DNA of 9,634 bases from Candidatus Moraniibacteriota bacterium (GTDB lineage: Bacteria > Patescibacteriota > Minisyncoccia > Moranbacterales > UBA2206), in the NCBI GenBank assembly GCA_026396205.1, contig JAPLXF010000010.1, positions 1 to 9,634 on the forward strand. Reading direction: 5' to 3'. This document shows, piece by piece, positions 1-5,201 of this stretch (positions are counted from its first letter, which is position 1; every line of letters begins with the position of its first letter). The position numbers and the translations under genes were made by a program. A model generated the notes under the pieces. The model was not told the DNA's origin, did not search any database, and worked only from the letters and a program-made list of their open reading frames with translations.

Positions 1-234
1 GAAATTGGAAATTATCGAGCTAACAGCTCGATGTATGGGTTCAATTTTTAGGACCATTCCTGCGCCACCCCCATACGGCGTATCGTCCACGGTTTTGTGT
101 TTGTCAGTCGTAAAATCGCGCAGATTATGGATTTTTATATTAATAAGCTTTTCTTTTTGGGCGCGTTTAAGAATAGATTCGCTAAAATACGAGTCGAATA
201 TACCCGGAAAAATTGTGATTATATCAAATTTCAC
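1..234 (-). CDS. trmD: TrmD, tRNA (guanine37-N1)-methyltransferase, N-terminal 78 codons (partial)
   Basis: This enzyme uses S-adenosylmethionine to methylate N1 of G37, next to the anticodon of a tRNA subset, which prevents +1 frameshifting. Seen: the minus strand reads from a GTG at 234 as VKFDIITIFPGIFDSYF, then a block with DFTTDKHKTVDDTPYGGGAGM (split here as DFTTDKHK at 40-47 and TVDDTPYGGGAGM at 48-60). This is the classic TrmD N-terminus, including the PYGGGAGM loop. The frame is open to position 1, so the knotted SAM-binding core and C-terminal domain lie outside the window. GTG is chosen because an in-frame TAA lies about 24 nt upstream, no ATG intervenes, and VKFDI matches the usual MKFDI start. 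The nearest SD-like sequence (AGCAGGA, 253-259) is about 18 nt away, which is far. The neighbour khpA fits the usual rpsP-khpA-rimM-trmD order, but rpsP and rimM are not here. Confidence 0.93.
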   Translation of the reverse strand, partial: MKFDIITIFPGIFDSYFSESILKRAQKEKLINIKIHNLRDFTTDKHKTVDDTPYGGGAGMVLKIEPIHRAVSSIISNF

Positions 235-332
235 CCCGTTAAAATTTACTAATCCTGCTTAGTAATAGTAAATTTATATTATAATTAAAATTCATACCCC
301 GATTTAGCATATTAATAATTTTTAAACGGGGT
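233..332 (-). promoter_or_regulatory. trmD leader with two competing pairings, one covering the GTG start
   Basis: Read on the minus strand, the leader carries ACCCCG (332-327) followed by a T/A tract, then CGGGGT (301-296), then TTTTAACGGGGT (244-233), which includes the first bases of the trmD start codon. ACCCCG can close a 25-nt loop with 301-296. Alternatively ACCCCGTTTAAAA can pair over about 12 bp, with a one-base bulge, to the sequence that contains the start codon. The two are mutually exclusive because they share one strand. This would suit a translational switch, but only complementarity is seen; function is inference. Confidence 0.35.
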
Positions 333-344
333 TCATTTGCTTTA

Positions 345-372
345 ATTCTAACATAATCAAGCAGAAAAACAA
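345..372 (-). promoter_or_regulatory. Probable trmD promoter
   Basis: Minus strand: TTGTTT (372-367), 16-bp spacer, TAGAAT (350-345). The predicted start is near 338, giving a leader of roughly 100 nt before trmD. It sits directly behind the terminator at 376-397, which would separate khpA from trmD transcription. The hexamers match sigma-70 consensus only in part. Confidence 0.35.
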
Positions 373-375
373 AAA

Positions 376-397
376 GACCGGCAAAATAAAACCAGTC
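376..397 (-). terminator. Rho-independent terminator after khpA
   Basis: Minus strand stem GACTGG / CCGGTC (one G-T pair) with a 10-nt loop, followed by TTTTTGTTTTT (375-365). It lies about 150 nt past the khpA stop, beyond the palindromic repeat. A shorter T-run on the plus side could allow weak bidirectional use. Confidence 0.6.
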
Positions 398-428
398 CTT
401 TTGTAAGTTTCTCGCCGAAGCGGGATAA

Positions 429-531
429 ACCCCGCACCATAGGCTTACCACATATGGTCATGGAAACAACTCAAACTCACTTCGGGTTGTTTTTTTGCCA
501 TACACTCATGCATATAGCCTTGGTGCGGGGT
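429..531. repeat. Palindromic dispersed element, copy 1 (103 bp)
   Basis: The ends are inverted: ACCCCGCACCATAGGC (429-444) and GCCTTGGTGCGGGGT (517-531), complementary apart from one missing base. Read on the minus strand the element begins CCCCGCACCA, 4 nt, TATATGCAT. The same layout with the same spacing opens a second copy at 5466-5536, so the two share an asymmetric end as well as the palindrome. Both copies lie just downstream of minus-strand genes (18 nt after the khpA stop here). The interior differs: this copy holds a small hairpin with a T-run. It could be a MITE-like or REP-like element; no transposase with matching ends is visible. Confidence 0.7.
465..496 (+). terminator. Terminator-like hairpin inside repeat copy 1
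   Basis: Stem AACAACTC (465-472) / GGGTTGTT (484-491) with one T-G pair, 11-nt loop, then a run of T to 496. It faces the plus strand, against the flanking minus-strand genes, so it would only stop antisense transcription. It may be part of the repeat rather than a working terminator. Confidence 0.4.
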
Positions 532-548
532 AAAACTATTTTTCGAAA

Positions 549-857
549 TTATATTTCATTGACAACCTCGTCAATGCTTTTCTGAGCCTGAGGCCGTCTT
601 TCAGAGCCTTCCGGTTCGTTGATTTTGAGGTTCACCCGCGCGTTGTTCTTGGCGCCGATTACTCTTAAAAGAGTTCGCAGCGCTTTCGCGGTTGCTCCTT
701 CGCGGCCAATCACCATTCCCATATCTTCCGGAGCTACATCCAAAGTGATGAGCACGCCCATCTCGTCGACCTTGCGATCGACTTTGACGACGTCCGGATT
801 GGTTACGATTTGCTTGACCACATACTCAACAAACTCCTGATCTTTCATTGGTTCCAT
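549..857 (-). CDS. khpA: KhpA, small KH-domain RNA-binding protein
   Basis: KhpA-family proteins are about 80-100 aa and bind RNA through one KH domain. In Gram-positive bacteria KhpA partners KhpB/EloR and affects cell elongation and sRNA or mRNA control. Seen: 102 aa; N-terminal helix EFVEYVVKQIVTNPDVVKV (8-26); beta strands; the KH loop GREG at 51-54 in MGMVIGREGATAKALRTLL; a final strand NARVNLKI (72-79); then a family-like tail. The first ATG (857) has no clear SD. A second ATG three codons in (848) gives MKDQEFVEYV, closer to the usual family start, so the N-terminus may be three residues shorter. Stop is TAA. It is divergent from the 88-aa gene, so it probably has its own promoter in 860-950; I found no convincing hexamers there. 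No KhpB partner is in this window. Confidence 0.93.
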   Translation of the reverse strand: MEPMKDQEFVEYVVKQIVTNPDVVKVDRKVDEMGVLITLDVAPEDMGMVIGREGATAKALRTLLRVIGAKNNARVNLKINEPEGSERRPQAQKSIDEVVNEI

Positions 858-956
858 TGCTGTAGTCTGTATAATTTATTAGTTTGTGAAAGGAAGCGGA
901 ATTGCGGAAGTTCGACCATCCATCCTCTTGCCCAAAAAGAGCCCTCTTCCTTATTC

Positions 957-985
957 TTGACTAAATTATACTCCATAACTATAAT
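957..985 (+). promoter_or_regulatory. Sigma-70-type promoter of the 88-aa gene
   Basis: TTGACT (957-962), 17-bp spacer, TATAAT (980-985). One mismatch in the -35 and a perfect -10. The predicted start is near 992, giving a 5' leader of about 65 nt before the ATG at 1058. Confidence 0.65.
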
Positions 986-1057
986 TCTGTCAAAGTGCTA
1001 AAATTTGCTTTTAAGAATAATGCTTTAATAAAAGTCCTTTAAAAAATGAGGTAAAAT

Positions 1058-1324
1058 ATGAGAAAAATGAGAGATTTAACAGATGATGAACAACAAGCAA
1101 TCGTTGCCAAGCGCAGTTTAGCCAATACGGGCTGGGAGCATTTGGAACCTGCAGAAGCGCAAAGAGTTCTAGCAATTTTATGCGCCGATATAGAAGATCC
1201 GGGCGGATATATACCATGGATGGCAAAAAAATCTCTTCAGGAGCTAAACGACAAAATTAGCAAGAAGAACTCGGAAAATTTTTTCACTTTACTCAAAAAA
1301 CTGTTTCGATCAAAAACCCGTTAG
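1058..1324 (+). CDS. Hypothetical 88-aa protein
   Basis: I do not recognise a family. Seen: 88 aa with no signal peptide or membrane segment, so probably cytoplasmic. The N-terminus is charged (MRKMRDLTDDEQQAI). A middle part has an acidic helix (EPAEAQRVLAILCADIED, about 27-45) and a PGGYIPW motif. The C-terminal 30 residues are Lys/Ser-rich and amphipathic, ending in KKLFRSKTR. It is a real gene on good grounds: near-consensus promoter, TGAGGT SD five bases before the ATG, and a stem-loop terminator right after the TAG. It is transcribed alone and divergently from khpA. The basic tail could bind nucleic acid or membrane; that is speculation. Confidence 0.7.
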   Translation: MRKMRDLTDDEQQAIVAKRSLANTGWEHLEPAEAQRVLAILCADIEDPGGYIPWMAKKSLQELNDKISKKNSENFFTLLKKLFRSKTR

Positions 1325-1326
1325 TA

Positions 1327-1360
1327 AGCCATAGGCGAACCCGCCTTGGCTTTTTATTTT
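1327..1360 (+). terminator. Terminator of the 88-aa gene
   Basis: Stem AGCCA-T-AGGCG (1327-1337) with CGCCT-TGGCT (1342-1351), one bulged T, loop AACC, followed by TTTTATTTTTAT. It begins two bases after the TAG. Confidence 0.8.
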
Positions 1361-1375
1361 TATCCTAAATTTTTA

Positions 1376-1396
1376 TCCTAAAGCTTCGCTTTAGGA
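1376..1396. repeat. Perfect 9-bp hairpin beside the IS
   Basis: TCCTAAAGC (1376-1384), loop TTC, GCTTTAGGA (1388-1396). On the minus strand the loop closure is GCGAAGC, known to be a very stable mini-hairpin. The preceding TATCCTAAA at 1360-1368 partly repeats the left arm. It may be a second terminator of the 88-aa gene, or a minus-strand one for anything reading out of the IS, but it lacks a long T-run on the plus side. Confidence 0.45.
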
Positions 1397-1399
1397 AAG

Positions 1400-1407
1400 A
1401 CTTTTGA
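1400..1407. repeat. Target-site duplication, left copy (ACTTTTGA)
   Basis: The 8 bases before the left end of the IS are ACTTTTGA, identical to 2298-2305 after the right end. An 8-bp duplication is the typical size for the IS1595 family. Confidence 0.92.
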
Positions 1408-1415
1408 GGGTATTC

Positions 1416-2261
1416 CTAGTCAAATGGTACAAGGGTTAATGATTTTTCTAAGTAATTAAGCGGATTTCCGAACATTTCCGGTGAGGAAAATCTGAAGCAA
1501 AATTCCCTCACGATTTCCGGCATCTTTTCCGGAGTAGCATGGTGATACTTTTCCGGAGTAGCATGGTGATACATTCTCCGGATAAAAGTCTTAAGATTTC
1601 CGAATACTCCCTCTATTTCTGATGTCAATTCAAACTCCCATTTATTGTGAATGTCCTTCTGATGCCGCACCGGCCACCACTTATGGATATTCAGGTATAT
1701 CATTGATCCGTCGGTTCTTAATTTGCTTCTGGGTTTGACATACTGCTCCAGAAAATTTACAGCGTTGGTTTTATCCACTGATTTTTTAAAAAATATATCA
1801 TAAGCCAGTTTTCTGGTTCCCTGCTGTTTTCCCATGAGCAGAGATATTCTTTTAAAGTAGGCTTCATCCAATTGGACTATTCTTTCAAGAATCTCGCTGT
1901 TTATGGGCAAATGAGAACGAAACAAATCATACCAGCGCCGGACGGCTTCTTCAGAAAGATTGCACAGCGCTACGGATTGCTTGACCGGTATCTGCGTCGT
2001 CCAGCACCACAGAATCACCCAGAACTTCTGATAGGGCAGTTTCATCCCTTTAAGCCATGTGTGAGAGATGAGAGTGAACTTTATCCGGCATTTCCGGCAC
2101 CGATACCGGTTCTCATAGCGGATTATTGCTCTGGATTTGCAGTTTGGGCAAAATACATTCTTGCCGAAAAGTATTCGCCTGAGATATTTCTTAATCTGGG
2201 TTTCTGACGGTATTTGTTTTAATTGATACATAGATACAGATTTAGAATTTATAGTTCTCAT
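1416..2261 (-). CDS. IS1595-family (ISXO2-like) transposase
   Basis: Cut-and-paste DDE transposase of the surrounding IS. Seen: 281 aa; zinc ribbon with C38PNC41 and C55RKC58; a helical region; then the RNase H-like catalytic core with D132 (in VQLDEAYFK), D184 (in LRTDG) and E217 (in EIEGVFGNLK), K224 following. The segment after the core, RRMYHHATPEK, is typical of ISXO2-like enzymes, but here YHHATPEK occurs twice in a row (231-238, 239-246) owing to a 24-bp tandem duplication. The frame stays open, so the protein is full length, yet the added 8 residues directly after the catalytic helix could impair it. The start at 2261 is the first ATG inside the element; Met11 is an alternative. No good SD is visible, as is common for IS genes. 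Confidence 0.9.
   Translation of the reverse strand: MRTINSKSVSMYQLKQIPSETQIKKYLRRILFGKNVFCPNCKSRAIIRYENRYRCRKCRIKFTLISHTWLKGMKLPYQKFWVILWCWTTQIPVKQSVALCNLSEEAVRRWYDLFRSHLPINSEILERIVQLDEAYFKRISLLMGKQQGTRKLAYDIFFKKSVDKTNAVNFLEQYVKPRSKLRTDGSMIYLNIHKWWPVRHQKDIHNKWEFELTSEIEGVFGNLKTFIRRMYHHATPEKYHHATPEKMPEIVREFCFRFSSPEMFGNPLNYLEKSLTLVPFD
1524..1571. repeat. 24-bp perfect tandem duplication in the transposase gene
   Basis: Units 1524-1547 and 1548-1571 are identical (each starts CTTTTCCGGAG and ends GGTGATA). The length is a multiple of three, so it adds YHHATPEK without a frameshift. A partial third similarity (TTTCCGG at 1514-1520) precedes it. Confidence 0.95.
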
Positions 2262-2297
2262 TATATTCTAATCTGTACCATTTGCCTTAGTATACCC

Positions 2298-2305
2298 ACT
2301 TTTGA
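2298..2305. repeat. Target-site duplication, right copy (ACTTTTGA)
   Basis: Identical to 1400-1407. It ends four bases before the -35 box of the next promoter, so the insertion left that promoter intact. Confidence 0.92.
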
Positions 2306-2309
2306 ACAC

Positions 2310-2338
2310 TTGACAAAATGGTTTTTATGATATATAAT
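2310..2338 (+). promoter_or_regulatory. Perfect consensus sigma-70 promoter of the 91-aa gene
   Basis: TTGACA (2310-2315), 17-bp spacer, TATAAT (2333-2338). Both hexamers and the spacer are ideal. The predicted start is near 2345, leaving a leader of about 50 nt to the ATG at 2396. Confidence 0.85.
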
Positions 2339-2395
2339 AAGATTTCTGAAAATTGAAAGATAAATTTAAAAATTGAATATATAAAGGAGCAGAAA

Positions 2396-2671
2396 ATGAC
2401 AGACTATTTAATTACTTACACCCTGATCGATGTTAACCAGATAAAAAAAGAAAAGTTCTTGGAAAATCTGGAGAACCTGTCTGCAAAACCGGATGGGTTC
2501 ATACTTCAAACCGAAAAAAGTCTTGGTTCAAAATTAATGTATGAAATTACAGCAGGAAGCCAGGAAGAAGCGGAAAATAGAGCCATCCAGATTGAGAAAA
2601 AAATCGAACCGATCATTCTGAAGTATGGTGCAAAAATTTGCTACCATCGGGCTGATACTTTTTCAATCTAA
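2396..2671 (+). CDS. Hypothetical 91-aa protein under a strong promoter
   Basis: I do not recognise a family. Seen: 91 aa, no signal peptide and no membrane segment, so probably cytoplasmic. The pattern suggests an alternating beta/alpha fold: a strand YLITYTLIDV (4-13), helix IKKEKFLENLENL, strands GFILQTEKSL and KLMYEITAG (about 46-54), a long charged helix QEEAENRAIQIEKKIEPIILKYG, and a last strand AKICYH. A small ferredoxin-like arrangement would fit, but this is a guess. AAAGGAG (2383-2389) sits six bases before the ATG. With the perfect promoter and strong terminator it is a single-gene unit likely expressed at a high level. One Cys only. Confidence 0.8.
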   Translation: MTDYLITYTLIDVNQIKKEKFLENLENLSAKPDGFILQTEKSLGSKLMYEITAGSQEEAENRAIQIEKKIEPIILKYGAKICYHRADTFSI

Positions 2672-2678
2672 TTCTAAT

Positions 2679-2715
2679 GGCAAGGAAGAAAATTTTTCCT
2701 TGCCGTTTTCTTTTT
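2679..2715 (+). terminator. Terminator of the 91-aa gene
   Basis: Stem GGCAAGGAA (2679-2687) / TTCCTTGCC (2696-2704), 9 perfect pairs, followed by GTTTTCTTTTT. It begins seven bases after the TAA. Confidence 0.9.
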
Positions 2716-2813
2716 ACCCCTTCATCATTTATTCTATTCAAAAAACAGCCCGCATAACAAAAATATACTTAATTACAACTTTATATTAAATTAACAGAAA
2801 AATGGCGCCAGGG

Positions 2814-2842
2814 TTGCCAACTGGAAACAAATGATATAGATT
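2814..2842 (+). promoter_or_regulatory. Possible promoter of the penicillin-binding protein gene
   Basis: TTGCCA (2814-2819), 17-bp spacer, TAGATT (2837-2842). The -35 is good and the -10 is weak. It would start transcription near 2849, just before the palindrome at 2871-2945, which would then form in the leader RNA. The rest of the 285-bp gap from 2672 is AT-rich with nothing else clear. Confidence 0.35.
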
Positions 2843-2870
2843 GAATGTAGTAAGTTACAAAGGTAATTTG

Positions 2871-2945
2871 CCCCCACACCAACCTTATTTTTTTGCGTAT
2901 TTTTTAGCCGCCGGATTAAGAAAAAAGATGTTGTTGGCGTGGGGG
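2871..2945. repeat. Long palindrome across the 5' end of the PBP gene
   Basis: CCCCCACACCAAC (2871-2883) and GTTGGCGTGGGGG (2933-2945) are complementary at 12 of 13 positions, the odd one able to form a wobble pair in one strand. Inside, T-runs (2888-2894, 2900-2905) face an A-run (2921-2926), and CCGCCGG lies at the centre, so the hairpin can extend. The arms resemble the CCCCGCACCA arms of the elements at 429 and 5466 but lack their TATATGCAT. The right arm ends 11 bases before the ATG at 2957, so a folded leader would hide the start region. Confidence 0.55.
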
Positions 2946-2956
2946 TGCAGGGGGAC

Positions 2957-5077
2957 ATGAAACGGACAACCGGAATCATTTTTAGAATCGCCAAGGAAAC
3001 TGGACTGATAATGCTCAATGTTTTATTTATGACCGCGACGGTAGCCGCGGTTTTCTTTGTTTATGCCTACCGCCACGCTCCCAGCATTAAGACGCTGACC
3101 AAAATAGAAGTGCCCCGCACGACTATAATTTACGACCGTACCGGCGAACATGTTTTATATGAAATCCATGGTGAGGAAAACCGGAAAGTGATTTCTCATG
3201 AAGAAATTCCGGACAGCATCCGCATCGCCACTGTTGCCGTTGAAGACGATGATTTTTACAGCCACTCCGGTATTGATTTGAAATCTATACTCCGCGCTTT
3301 TAAAAATGATGTGCAAAATGAAAATTTAAGCCAAGGCGGTTCCACCATTACCCAGCAGTTGGTGCGCAACCGTTTTCTTTCCCGCGAAAAAACTCTGCGC
3401 CGAAAACTGTTGGAAGTTATTCTAGCTATTAAATTGGAACGGCAATATTCCAAAGAACAGATTCTGGATATGTATCTCAACGAAATTCCTTACGGCTCCA
3501 ATACTTATGGCATTGAAGCGGCGGCCGAAACTTTTTTCGGCAAACCGGCCCAGAATTTGACTCTGGATGAATCGGCGCTATTGGCCGCTTTGCCCAAAGC
3601 TACTACTTATTATTCCCCCTACGGTAACCACCAAAAAGAATTAATCCAGCGCCAGCGGGCCATACTGGAACGGATAGCCACACTGAAATTAGCCGGCCTT
3701 GATGAAGTACGAAAAGCCGGCCGGGAAAAAATTGCCGAAAAAATAATCCCTTTTCACGAACCCATCAGCGCTCCACATTTCGTTTTCTATGTCAAAGAGG
3801 AATTGGAAAAAAAATATGGCACTCGCGCCGTGGAAGAAGGCGGCTTGCGGGTTTACACGACACTGGATTGGAACTTGCAGCAGCTGGGAGAAAAATTAAT
3901 CCGCGAAGGCGCGGCCATAAATTTATCCCGCTACGGCTCCACCAATTCCGCACTGGTCGCCCTTTCCCCCAAGTCCGGAGAAATTCTGGCGATGGTCGGG
4001 AGCAAAAATTATTTTGACGAAACCATTGACGGCCAAGTGAATGTGACTACCCGCCCCCGCCAACCCGGTTCGTCTTTCAAACCTTTTGTTTATGCCCGTG
4101 CTTTTGAAGAAGGCTATGAGCCGGAACAAATGCTTTTGGACGCTTCCACCAATTTCGGGCCAGATGGTTCGGGTAAGCCCTATATTCCTAGAAATTACGA
4201 CGGAAAATCTCATGGTGTGGTAACGCTTCGCCAAGCGCTGTCCGGCTCACTGAATATTCCAGCCGTAAAAATGCTGGCGATTGTCGGCATTGATGACGCC
4301 ATTGAAATGGCGCACCGGCTGGGAATTACCACACTGAATGACCGGCCGCGCTATGGCTTATCACTGGCTATCGGCGGCGGCGAAGTAACGCTATTGGATG
4401 AAACCGCCGGCTTTTCCGTTTTTGCCAATGACGGAAAAAAGAATCCGCCGACACCGATTTTAAAAATTACCGATGAAGCTGGCAATGAAATGGAAAAAAA
4501 TTATCCGAAAAATATTCCGGTTTTAAGCCAACAAGTAGCCCGCCGGATTAATTCCATTCTTTCCGACAACGAAGCGCGCAGTTTTATTTTCGGCCCCAAT
4601 AATTTATTGCACATCGACGGCAAAGCTGTCGCCGCCAAAACCGGAACGACACAAGATTTTAAAGACGCTTGGACAGTCGGTTATTCGCCCAATATCGCGG
4701 TCGGTGTCTGGTCGGGAAACAATAACGGCATTCCGATGCGCGCCGGCGCCGATGGTTCTTTCGTGGCCGCGCCTATTTGGAACCGCTTTATGTCGGAAGC
4801 CCTGAAAAGTTTTCCGGAAGAACCTTTTATCGCCTATGAAAGAAAAATGGAAGCGCCCCAGCCAGAGGCGATATCCGACAGCTTTAAACTGGTTTACATC
4901 GAACGCAAAAGCGGGGAAAAAATTTCCGCCGATAAAGCCGGCAAACTTAATCCCAGCCAAGTGGAAACCCGGCTGGAACCAGATTCCAAAACCTCTCTTA
5001 ATAATAGTCGGATGATTGACCCCTTCTTAAACAGCATCGTCGCCCAGGAAAATCCTAAAGATAAGCATAATGACTAA
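2957..5077 (+). CDS. Class A penicillin-binding protein (bifunctional peptidoglycan synthase)
   Basis: PBP1a-type enzymes polymerise lipid II into glycan strands and cross-link the peptides outside the membrane. Seen: 706 aa; short basic N-terminus, membrane anchor about 16-37; glycosyltransferase GT51 domain with E96 in EDDDFYSHSGID, GGSTITQQLVRN from 127, RRKLLEVILAIKLE, and ILDMYLNEIPYG; then the transpeptidase domain with the catalytic serine S372 in SSFK (372-375), SLN (431-433) and KTGT (561-564). All key motifs are intact; length is normal and no PASTA domain follows. The frame extends to a GTG at 2939, but ATG 2957 (MKRTTGII) gives a proper anchor; AGGGGG at 2949-2954 is only 2 nt from it, unusually close. 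It is a single-gene unit, its TAA lying inside the terminator stem. Beta-lactam target by family. Confidence 0.95.
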   Translation: MKRTTGIIFRIAKETGLIMLNVLFMTATVAAVFFVYAYRHAPSIKTLTKIEVPRTTIIYDRTGEHVLYEIHGEENRKVISHEEIPDSIRIATVAVEDDDFYSHSGIDLKSILRAFKNDVQNENLSQGGSTITQQLVRNRFLSREKTLRRKLLEVILAIKLERQYSKEQILDMYLNEIPYGSNTYGIEAAAETFFGKPAQNLTLDESALLAALPKATTYYSPYGNHQKELIQRQRAILERIATLKLAGLDEVRKAGREKIAEKIIPFHEPISAPHFVFYVKEELEKKYGTRAVEEGGLRVYTTLDWNLQQLGEKLIREGAAINLSRYGSTNSALVALSPKSGEILAMVGSKNYFDETIDGQVNVTTRPRQPGSSFKPFVYARAFEEGYEPEQMLLDASTNFGPDGSGKPYIPRNYDGKSHGVVTLRQALSGSLNIPAVKMLAIVGIDDAIEMAHRLGITTLNDRPRYGLSLAIGGGEVTLLDETAGFSVFANDGKKNPPTPILKITDEAGNEMEKNYPKNIPVLSQQVARRINSILSDNEARSFIFGPNNLLHIDGKAVAAKTGTTQDFKDAWTVGYSPNIAVGVWSGNNNGIPMRAGADGSFVAAPIWNRFMSEALKSFPEEPFIAYERKMEAPQPEAISDSFKLVYIERKSGEKISADKAGKLNPSQVETRLEPDSKTSLNNSRMIDPFLNSIVAQENPKDKHND

Positions 5078-5114
5078 AGCAAAAAATCGCGGTTTCGCGA
5101 TTTTTTGCTTTAGT
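5073..5114. terminator. Strong terminator after the PBP gene
   Basis: Perfect 19-bp stem: ACTAAAGCAAAAAATCGCG (5073-5091), loop GTTT, and its exact complement at 5096-5114. The stop codon TAA (5075-5077) is part of the stem. The internal A6/T6 blocks act as U-run on either strand, so it can serve both the PBP gene and the convergent minus-strand gene at 5202. Confidence 0.92.
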
Positions 5115-5115
5115 A

Positions 5116-5150
5116 TTTTCGAATTCTGGCCGCTGGCCGGAATCCGAAAA
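5116..5150. repeat. Hairpin 2 between convergent genes
   Basis: A 15-position stem with one mismatch and one G-T pair: TTTTCG-A-ATTC-T-GGCC (5116-5131), loop GCT, GGCC-G-GAAT-C-CGAAAA (5135-5150). It starts one base after the PBP terminator. Role unknown. Confidence 0.6.
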
Positions 5151-5163
5151 CTGATAACTCCTT

Positions 5164-5186
5164 TTAATCCCGCCAAGCGGGATTAA
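5164..5186. repeat. Hairpin 3, perfect 10-bp stem with CAA loop
   Basis: TTAATCCCGC (5164-5173), loop CAA, GCGGGATTAA (5177-5186). It lies 15 bases past the stop of the minus-strand 19-aa gene and has no following T-run on that strand (AAGGAG follows). The core CGCCAAGCGGGAT closely matches CGCCGAAGCGGGAT at 413-426, so it may be a REP-like motif. Confidence 0.6.
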
Positions 5187-5201
5187 CTAAAATAAAGTTG
5201 A

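Larger units (their letters stand above)
1408..2297 (-). mobile_element. IS1595-family insertion sequence, complete (890 bp)
   Basis: The terminal inverted repeats are 1408-1431 and 2274-2297, each starting GGGTAT and ending CAAATGGTACA, identical at 20 of 24 positions. Both ends are flanked by the perfect 8-bp duplication ACTTTTGA. One transposase gene fills the element and its stop codon lies inside the left repeat. The GGG ends, the 8-bp duplication and the zinc-ribbon/DDE transposase together place it in the IS1595 (ISXO2-like) group; this is assignment by memory, not by search. Perfect duplicates suggest a fairly recent insertion. Confidence 0.92.

Noticed and set aside
5..262. Plus-strand frame at the left edge
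   Set aside because: It is antisense to trmD, whose minus-strand protein is clearly recognisable.
239..451. Minus-strand 70-codon frame with a hydrophobic stretch between khpA and trmD
   Set aside because: It starts inside the palindromic repeat, runs through the terminator at 376-397 and the probable trmD promoter, and has no SD. Best read as a chance frame.
429..531. CRISPR array or attachment site made from the CCCCGCACC repeats
   Set aside because: The repeats are inverted pairs 5 kb apart, not regularly spaced direct repeats; no cas or integrase gene is present.
2939..2956. Upstream GTG start for the PBP
   Set aside because: It lies in the right arm of the palindrome and adds only MGVQGD; the ATG at 2957 gives a normal class A PBP N-terminus.
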